Below, piece by piece: positions 56,730 to 64,000 of a stretch of 64,000 nucleotides of DNA. The stretch's first letter is position 1, and each line of letters starts with the position of its first letter. Where the stretch lies: positions 6,230,036 through 6,294,035 of the forward strand of contig CM065646.1 in assembly GCA_033220425.1 (NCBI GenBank). Direction: 5' to 3'. This DNA comes from Lepraria neglecta (Eukaryota > Ascomycota > Lecanoromycetes > Lecanorales > Stereocaulaceae). A program made the translations under genes and the position numbers. The notes beneath the pieces were generated by a model. That model had not been told where the DNA came from, did no database searches, and saw only the letters and a list, made by a program, of their open reading frames with translations.

Positions 56730-57147
56730 TGTTACGACCCTCACGTCCGATCGTTTACCTAACGGTGCGATAACCGAACGTATAGGGGTGTAGGCGTCTT
56801 ATACTTCTGTGGGAGAGGAGTTACTCAGGTAGAATGGCAGTCTTTGTGGTTGAAGGTAGTTAATACGTTCTATATTGATAACTAGTAAAGTATAGTGCAA
56901 GGAGTACCAGGAAGATTGATCAAGTTGAATATACTGTTCCAAACAACGGGCAAAGCCCCGTATATGTAGATATAGGAAATCCTGCCAAGCACTTCTGATA
57001 GTATTGCTCGTACTGCGATCATTGCGATCATCATTCCTAATAGTATTACTCGCACTGCGATCATTACGATCATCGCTCTACCTGCCTGTCCTGTCCGAAG
57101 TTACTTATCCTTCGCGACAGTCCTGTTAGAACCTTCTAGTTCTAATA
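56730..57147 (-). repeat. 3' LTR of copy C (418 bp)
   Basis: TGTTACGACC...TTCTAATA, with two copies of the TGCTCG-TACTGCGATCATTGCGATCATC module. A polypurine run (GGAGGGGGAGA on the element strand, 57152-57162) lies just inside. Confidence 0.92.
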
Positions 57148-57195
57148 CTAGTCTCCCCCTCCAGATTTCTCGTCCCGAGAAACCATCTATCCTTC

Positions 57196-57723
57196 ATGCC
57201 ACCTATCTGTACTAAAAGATCGTCTAACCCAGCCATCCGTTCAAAGGAGCTGGCTAGTGAACTTTCCAACTTTGTTATGCGACCCTGCTCCCGTTGTATT
57301 ACCAATGGCAAGTAGTACCTTATAGGTGCTGACTCCGATAGATATTCGAGCTGTATTACTAGTGGTCGGAAGTACGACCTTGTGGTGTCGCCCCTTGAAA
57401 TACGTCGTGTTGAAAAACGGCGCAACGAGTTACGTAAGGAAGTTACTAATACGCTTACGAAATTAGTACGCCTCTAGGCGTAATTAAACTCAGTCGAGAA
57501 AGAGAAGAAGAATATAGTAGACCGAGAGTTACAGAATATAAGGGAGTTGGAGGAAGACTAACGTACTGTTCCTAAATCTTCCGATAACTTAATATTTAAC
57601 GTCTCGTCCGAGTAGTTCGATCTCCCCGACAGGATAGAAATCCCTGAGAGCCTCGACTAGTCTTCCCTTCTCTCTGATAGAACTCTCGTAGACATTCCCT
57701 ACAGTTCCCCGCAAGGTTCCTAA
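57196..57723 (+). pseudogene. Antisense six-cysteine gene of copy C, inactivated
   Basis: Homologue of 26806-27369: same ATG position, same M-P-P start, same stop TAA after a G-S, 175 codons. Three of the six cluster cysteines are now Tyr (in K-x-Y-L-I-G, R-Y-S-S-C and R-K-Y-D-L), and there are several stops, one right beside the cluster. L-V-V-S-P-L-E-I-R-R and the acidic tail are conserved. It overlaps the end of pol (57589-57591) by the same 135 bp as in copy B. Confidence 0.8.
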
Positions 57724-60700
57724 GAGGTTCCCAGGTACTTTCCGTTTCATCGTACCCTTTCTATTTAACCAGGTAGAACTAATTCCTCCTGTCTAGGATC
57801 CTCTCGACCTTATACTCTATTTCTTCCTTAACGTTATAATAAAACGTTTCTTAGAGTAGTATATTAGAGTCTACTAGCTCCAGAAGTAAGATATAGAATA
57901 CTAGATATACTTTGGCGTCAGGTAGAAGCTCGAGTTCATAGTTAACGGCCCCTTTTACCTTCTTAATCAAGAATGGTCCGACCTTAACATAATCCAATTT
58001 CTTACTTAGTCTCGTTATCTTTATATTTTTTATTAGGAGGTATACTTTATCCCCCTCTTTAAGCTGAGGAACATTCTTTCTTTGGCTATTAACATATTCC
58101 TTTAATTTATTATTAGAGCTCTTAATCGTCCTTTATATATCCTTGTACAAATTCTTCAGCTCTTCTACCTTAACTAAAGCCTTTTCTATATTAGGTCCGT
58201 CCCTAGCTTGCAGAAATATGTTTATATTCTTTCTATAGTTGGTAAAGAACGGTATTAGACCTGTCGTGTCTGATCTTTTGTTGTTATATACTAATTATAC
58301 TATTGGAAGCAGTAAAACCTAGTTATCCTGTTTAAGGTTCATATAATATCTCAAGTATGCTTCTATTGTTTGATTCGCACGTTCCGTTTATCTATTAGTC
58401 TGTGGATGGTACGCTATTAACATCCGTAGCTTAGTTCCAATCGCTCCGATCAGCGTTTTCCAGTAGTTAGAAGTAAATAACTTGTCTCTATCGGATATTA
58501 TCGACTTGGGTATACTATAATCCCTTATTAGCTTATCGAGTAGTATAAAGGCTAACTGATCTGCTTTGTATATTTCTTTAAATAGTATCATGATTGTATA
58601 CTTCGTGAGTTTATCTACAATGACTATAATCGAATCGAAGGTATCTTATATAGCTGGATCCTTCAAAGGTGGTAGTTTAACTATAAAGTCCATTGTTACA
58701 TCATCCTATAGTGATTCTGGTATAGGCGTAAACTGAATTTGCCCGTACTTGGTATATCATACCGCTTTATTCTGCTGACACTGGATATATTCTTTAATAT
58801 ATTATTTAACGCGAGTCCGAAGTTTCGGCGCTGCGTATCCTCGTCCTAGGAGTTCTATAGTCTTGGAGACTCTAGGGTGACCTTGCAATAGGTCATTATA
58901 GTGATCCCTAATCACTTCTTCAACGTATATATCAGGTAAGTAAGTTTTCTCCTGATATCTGAGTAACACTAAATCCTGTTAATCCTGTCTTAGCCTTGTT
59001 GCAAACGTATCGTTATTATAGGCCTTTACGATCTTGTTAGTCGTGTCAGGTCCTGATATTCGAAGGGTTATTGCTAATGCCTGGTATAGCACTAATAATC
59101 CGTCGGCCTCTTGTTTTAGGATTAGTCGTTCCGTAACGTTCTTTTCTCTTATATAGTCCGACCGCCTACTAAGCGTATCTGCTCGACCATTATCTTTTCC
59201 TGGGGTATAGGTTATCTTGAACTTATATTATCTGAGTAGTTCTAACTATCTGACTTGTCTTCTGTTTAACTCCTTCGTTGTTATAAAGTTAAGAAGATTC
59301 TTGTGATCCGTAAAGATAGTTAAGTCCGAGTAGCTTTCTATATACACTCTCCAGTTTTGAAGTATATATACTACGGCAAGTAGTTCTTTGTCGTGTATAT
59401 CATAGTTTTATTCTACTACTAACATTTTTCGTGAAAAGTAGGCAACTGGGTACCACTTTTAGTCCTTTATTTGATAAAGGCATGCTCCTATTACGAGATC
59501 CGAGGTATCTATTTCGATACGAGCCGGTTCGTCGGCTTGAAAGGTATAGAGCACTGGTAGATCTGTATATACTTTTTTCAATGTGTTAAACGACTTTTGT
59601 TATTCTTGTCCCTATATGAATCCGATATCTTTCTTAGTGATATCTGTAAGTAGAAGTACTTTCTTTGAGTAGCCCTCGATAAACTTCCTGTTAAAGTTAG
59701 TAAATCCCAAGAAACTTTGCACTGCTTTGACGTCCTGTGGTATAGGCCATTCCGCTATAGCTTTAATCTTTTCTGGGCTTATACTAATGCCTTTTATACT
59801 GACTATAAATCCTAGGAACTTAATAGAGTCCCTGTGAAATTCGCACTTTTCCGGTTTAAGGAGTAGTCTAGCTTACGACAGGCATTCGATAATATCCTGT
59901 ATATGCTTAACATATTCTTCCTTTTTCTTAGAGTAAATCAAGATATCGTCGAGGTACGCTATCGCTATTCGATCTAAGTATGCTCGTATAACGTTATTAA
60001 TAAGTGCTTAGCAGGTTGCTAGTGCGTTAGTGAGTCCAAACGGCATTACTAGATACTCATAATAGCCATATCTGGTTCGGAAGGTAGTTTTCCATTCTTC
60101 GCCTTCTTTTATCCGAATCAGGTTATATGCGCCCCTAAGATCCAGTTTCGTAAATATTTTTGCCTTGCTGAGCCGATCCTGTAGCTCGCTGATATTTGGT
60201 AAAGGATACCTGTTTTTGATAGCGATGTCGTTTAATTTTTAATAGTCAATATATAGTCTTAAACTTCCGTCCTTCTTCGGCGCGAAGAGGATTGGATAAC
60301 CTGCTAGTAATTTGGATTCCCGAATAAACCCCTTTTAAGGTTCTCGTCGATATACCCGCGAAGTATAGTAAGTTCCTTTTCTGATAGCGTATAGATAGGT
60401 CTAAATATTAGCGCCTTGCCAGGTTCAAGTTCGATCTTATGATCCTATAGCTGGTACTTAGGCAACGCTTTTACGCTCGTCTCTTCCTCGAATAGGTGTA
60501 CCTACCGTTTATATTCCCGAGGGATCGCAGAAGGTTCGTCTTTTCCTTTACTAGCTCTCTCTTTAGTATCCCGCTAACCTCTACTAGTAACTAAGGAGTT
60601 AAGCCTTCTCTCTTAGAAGTCGCTCTTATCGTTTAAGAATAAAGTAATATATACTTCGACCGGTCTTCGGTTCTTTCTCTTATCTATTATTATCTACTGT

Positions 60701-61060
60701 CGACTAATAGGTCTAATACTAGTGACGTTTCTAGATCATCCGAATTTAAGTACTTTCGTCTTCTAGTTGATTTCTAGGTTATATTTATTCAACTAAGGCA
60801 TTCCTAAAATGATATTATAAGTGGCTATCCTAACTATGTCGAATATAATCTCCTTATAGTATTACTAAATTGTTACTAGTAGGGAGCGTATCTCCTCCTC
60901 TACTTTTCCTGTTAAGAATACTGACCCGTCGGCCAGGCGTAACTTGTAAGATAATTTCTTCTTCCGGGTTGGTAGGCCGCTTGAGTCTACTAAGTTCCTT
61001 AAGATGAAATTTCCTGTAGCTCCGCTGTCTATTATCGCCACGGTCCGCTGTCTGTCGATA
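57589..61060 (-). pseudogene. pol of copy C
   Basis: Protease near 60780-61060 with D-S-G-A-T-G-N-F-I. The reverse transcriptase box at 59941-59970 reads A-Y-L-D-D-I-L-I-Y-S, catalytic site intact. One-base deletion near 60333 (CCCCTTTTAAGG against CCTTTCCTAAGG in copy B) shifts the frame. Integrase zinc-binding region near 58760-58960 and core at 58388-58700 (I-I-S-D-R-D, A-Y-H-P-Q-T-N-R). Chromodomain near 57730-57830. Many RIP stops. Confidence 0.88.
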
Positions 61061-61959
61061 TTTACTGGTATAATAATGTGAGTGTGATACTAGGCGGAAC
61101 ATAATTGTTGTTTGGGGAATAACGTATTAATCTCCTTATGCTTCCCCGTAGTATAAGAGATCATTCTTTTCCCTGTAATAGTAGGAAGCCGTGTACTTCC
61201 TTTATAACCTAATGCGGAATATACTTATCGTATAGGCAGCTATACTATAGTACCTGGTTACAAGCTCCTCTCTTGAAGACTTTGAGTAAGTTATTCCTTT
61301 CCTTTTCCCACTTTTCTGTAAAGTATAGGAAGTAGTAATACTTCCTTTTGCTCGTAAGATGCTACTGGTACCTATCTTCCTTATACTTATACTACTATAT
61401 TTCTCTATAGTAAGCTTTCTTGAGTAAAGGTACCGTATGCTCTTTCGCTAGACAGCCCCTTTCTTCTCTGTATACTAAATAGTCGGGCAATATATATTCA
61501 GTATATAGAATTTCGCCATATTGCTGATATTCCCTATCGTATCGATAGTCTCGTATAGGTTCGTCCTATTTGGGTTTTATAGATAATTGCTTATTTAATA
61601 TACCTTGTACTTTGCTTTCGATTTCGTCGAAGAGTTTATATTTATCTTTATCCGATTAAGGTTTATTGATTTCCGGTAATTTCTCTTCTGCTTGGGATAT
61701 GGTGGATCTAGGTTCGAGTATAGATGCTGGTCTCTCTAGACTAGTTTTCCGCTGTTCCTGATCCGTCTTATATTATTAAGATCTGTTACTATCCCTATAG
61801 TAATATCTCTATACTTCTTCATTGAATTCTAATTCGAAGGTATTATCTTCTGAATCCTGATTAGATTCTTCTATATCGTGGAGTAGCTATATCTCTTCGG
61901 AGTTTTCCTCGTTATCTAGAGGTCCTCCTTCTATTATATTAATCTGCGTTCGATATACT

Positions 61960-62847
61960 ATATTCTTCGACCTGCAGTCTCTAGCCATATAGCCTAGCTT
62001 GCTATAGCTATAGTAAGTAATTACTTTCTTTCCCCCGTGCTGCTTTTTCCCTTTAAAGTTTCCTTTCTTCTTTCCTATCTAAATAAAGTTAATCTCTATT
62101 AGTACTATACTACGGTGAATGTTACGTTCTCCGTAATCTTATTAGTAATTCCTTATTTTTAAAAAGAATCCCTTATATCGGGTTCCGCTGACTCCTCCGT
62201 CATACCGTTTCTCTATAGATCATTTAAATAGTTTATTATCAATCTCGATCGTATTCTCTATAAGTTCGTCTAGAGTATTGATTACTCCTCCGAATCTTAT
62301 AAGCTTATCTTTAATATTATCTTTAAGGCCCTGACGATATATTATTGTCAGCGTATTATTATCCTAGCCTGTTTTAGTCGCGTATATTTGAAACTAAGTT
62401 AAGAACTCTAACGCTGACTTCTTCTACTTTATATACTAGATGATATATATTACTGCGTTTACCTTATTAGAAGGTCCGAATATACGGCGGATTTCGACCA
62501 TAAACTTTGGTATACTCTCTATCCAAGATTTAATATCGCCGTCTTCGTCGTTATCTTCTATATACTTCTTTAGGAAAGGTTCGACCTACTTTTGGGCCCG
62601 TCCTCGTAGGTACGATATGGCGAAGGTGGTATGTCTAGTTACTAGGAGCAAGTCCCCTTGGAACAAAAGGCTATAGTTATACTTGTGTAAGCCATGGCTC
62701 AAGCTTGTCCCTGTCTCTATAGTATAGGTCAGGTACTGTAACTTTGATCCTCTTTCCAGATCCTTTATCTATAGTATAGTATCTCTAGCCAGTAACCGTT
62801 GAGGTACTTAGGGTAGGGTTTCTGCCTGAAGTTGTTAAAGAACTTAT
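61960..62847 (-). pseudogene. gag of copy C
   Basis: The start codon, aligned to copy B, is ATA (complement of 62845-62847), a G-to-A change. The zinc knuckle at 61970-62022 reads Y-x2-Y-x4-Y-x4-C, so three of four ligands are lost. Otherwise collinear with 31400-32288. Confidence 0.82.
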
Positions 62848-62865
62848 CCCTTAGGGTGTTCAAAG

Positions 62866-63241
62866 TATTACGACCCTTATATCTGATCGTTTACCTAACG
62901 GTATGATAACTGAACGTATAGGGGTGTAGGCGTCTTATACTTCTGTGGGAGAGGAGTCACTCAGGTAGAATGGTAGTCTTTGTGGTTGAAGGTAGTTAAT
63001 GTGTTCTATATTGATAACTAGTAAAGTATAGTACAAGGAGTACCAGGAAGATTGATCAAGTTGAATACACTGTTCCAAATAACGGGCAAAGCCCCGTATA
63101 TGTAGATATAGGAAATCCTCCCAAGCACTTCTAATAGCATTGCTCGCACTGCGATCATTGCGATTATCGCTCTACCTGCCCGTCCTGTCCGAAGTCACTT
63201 GTCCTTCACGACAGTCCTGTTAGAACCTTCTGGTTCTAACA
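62866..63241 (-). repeat. 5' LTR of copy C (376 bp)
   Basis: Begins TATTACGACC (TGTTA mutated) and ends GTTCTAACA; a single GCGATC module. Followed by ATTAG. Confidence 0.92.
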
Positions 63242-63246
63242 ATTAG

Positions 63247-64000
63247 TAGAGCTAGTAAATAATTAAGGGGAGTAGAAGGGATATAAAAGAATATTTAGAG
63301 GGTTAGGAAATATTTTAAGGGAGTAGGAGGGATATAAGAGAATATTTAGAAGATTAGGAAATATTTAAGAGGAGTAAGAGGTTTTTAGGATTATATAATA
63401 GGATATTTATAGAGGTAGGAAATATTTAGAGGAGTAGAAGGGAAATAAAAGAATATTCAGAGGATTATAAAATATTTAAGGGGGAGCGGGAGGGATATAA
63501 GAGAATATTTAGAGGATTAAGAAATATTTAAGAGGAGCGAGAGGGTTTTAGGGGTTATATAATAGGATATTTAGGGGAGAGGGGAGGGATAAGAGGATAT
63601 TTAGAGAGTTAGGAAATATTTCGGGGGAGCGGGAGGGTTATTAGAGGGTTTTAAAGGTTAGAAGTATTTATAGAGAAGGGTTATAGGTTTTTAGAGGGTA
63701 TTAGTAATTAGTATTAGTTTAGAGGAATAGAAGTATTTTTAGGGTTAGGGTTTAAAGGGTTTAAGAGATAGAGTTTAGAATAAGAATTTAGTATGCAGAG
63801 GTAGGAATAGAAGTAGGAGTAGAAATAGAAGTAGAAGTAGAAATAGAAAAAATTAGGGTTAGAAGTAGAAGTAGAAGTAGAAGTAGAAATAGGAGTAGAA
63901 AAAGGAGTAGAAATAGGAGTGGAAGTAGGAATAGGAGTAGAAATAGGAGTAGAAGTAAAAATAGAAGTAGGAATAGAAGTAGGAATAGAATTGGGAGCGG
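63247..64000. other. Cytosine-depleted stretch 4 with minisatellites
   Basis: Continuation of 55394-56724 beyond copy C. A unit of about 58 bp (GGGATATAAGAGAATATTTAGA...GGAAATATTTAAG) recurs to about 63620. From about 63790 to the end a hexamer GTAGAA/ATAGGA repeats. No gene. Confidence 0.85.

Larger units (their letters stand above)
56730..63241 (-). mobile_element. Chromovirus copy C, full length
   Basis: LTRs at 56730-57147 (418 bp) and 62866-63241 (376 bp), flanked by ATTAG (56725-56729 and 63242-63246). Same gene order as copy B, and it keeps the integrase zinc-binding region that B lacks. The 42-bp LTR length difference comes from one versus two copies of the GCGATC module. The gag start codon is ATA and pol has a 1-base deletion near 60333. 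Confidence 0.93.

Noticed and set aside
63700-64000. Degenerate telomeric repeat (TTAGGG-like words)
   Set aside because: Only isolated TTAGGG words, no array. They fit the C-depleted minisatellite background.

Overview
The window looks like a transposon-only stretch of a filamentous ascomycete (Pezizomycotina) genome. Every coding region I can recognise is a mobile element broken by repeat-induced point mutation (RIP). CpA and TpG are depleted and TpA is in excess. In-frame stops are almost always TAG, TAA or TGA where CAG, CAA, CGA or TGG is expected. Zinc ligands have repeatedly become Tyr (TGY to TAY, CAY to TAY). The one host-like piece is a fragment of a major-royal-jelly/yellow-type gene at 2999-3440. 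I see no intact gene, tRNA, rRNA or CRISPR array.

Layout. 1-2093: 5' part of a minus-strand Ty3/gypsy chromovirus (copy A). 2094-3683: less mutated sequence with the yellow-like remnant. 3684-5806: three copies of a non-coding repeat (R1), two of them head to head. 5985-39207: one Helitron replicase gene on the + strand, split by later insertions into four segments (5985-6166, 16884-17826, 18870-19009, 35741-39207). The insertions are: (i) gypsy element D, 6167-16883, with 129-bp LTRs, itself carrying a Mutator-like element (6461-9587) and a solo split-repeat unit (9688-10066); (ii) an R1 copy, 17827-18869; (iii) a short gypsy derivative E, 19010-21378; (iv) a related gypsy element F, 21384-35740. 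F contains a tyrosine-recombinase retrotransposon with split direct repeats (22832-33812), and that contains chromovirus copy B (26328-32736). The order is Helitron, then F, then the tyrosine-recombinase element, then copy B. The Helitron and tyrosine-recombinase reading frames resume in register when an insertion and one target duplication are removed.

39248-53320 holds a second, more GC-rich set: an OrsD/DUF3505-type transposon gene between direct repeats, a large unrecognised + strand ORF (46930-52242) and three arrays of a 172-bp satellite. From 53370 to the end there is a tetranucleotide tract and then long stretches almost without cytosine on the + strand. These are interrupted by a solo chromovirus LTR (54971-55388) and full-length chromovirus copy C (56730-63241).

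Most worth a second look: the split-direct-repeat tyrosine-recombinase element and its solo derivative; an antisense six-cysteine (GAL4-like) gene inside the chromovirus that overlaps the end of pol; covarying PBS/LTR complementarity suggesting self-priming; two insertions at the same CGTAC target; and the one-strand cytosine depletion. All calls come from reading the sequence and from memory of the families. No database search was run.
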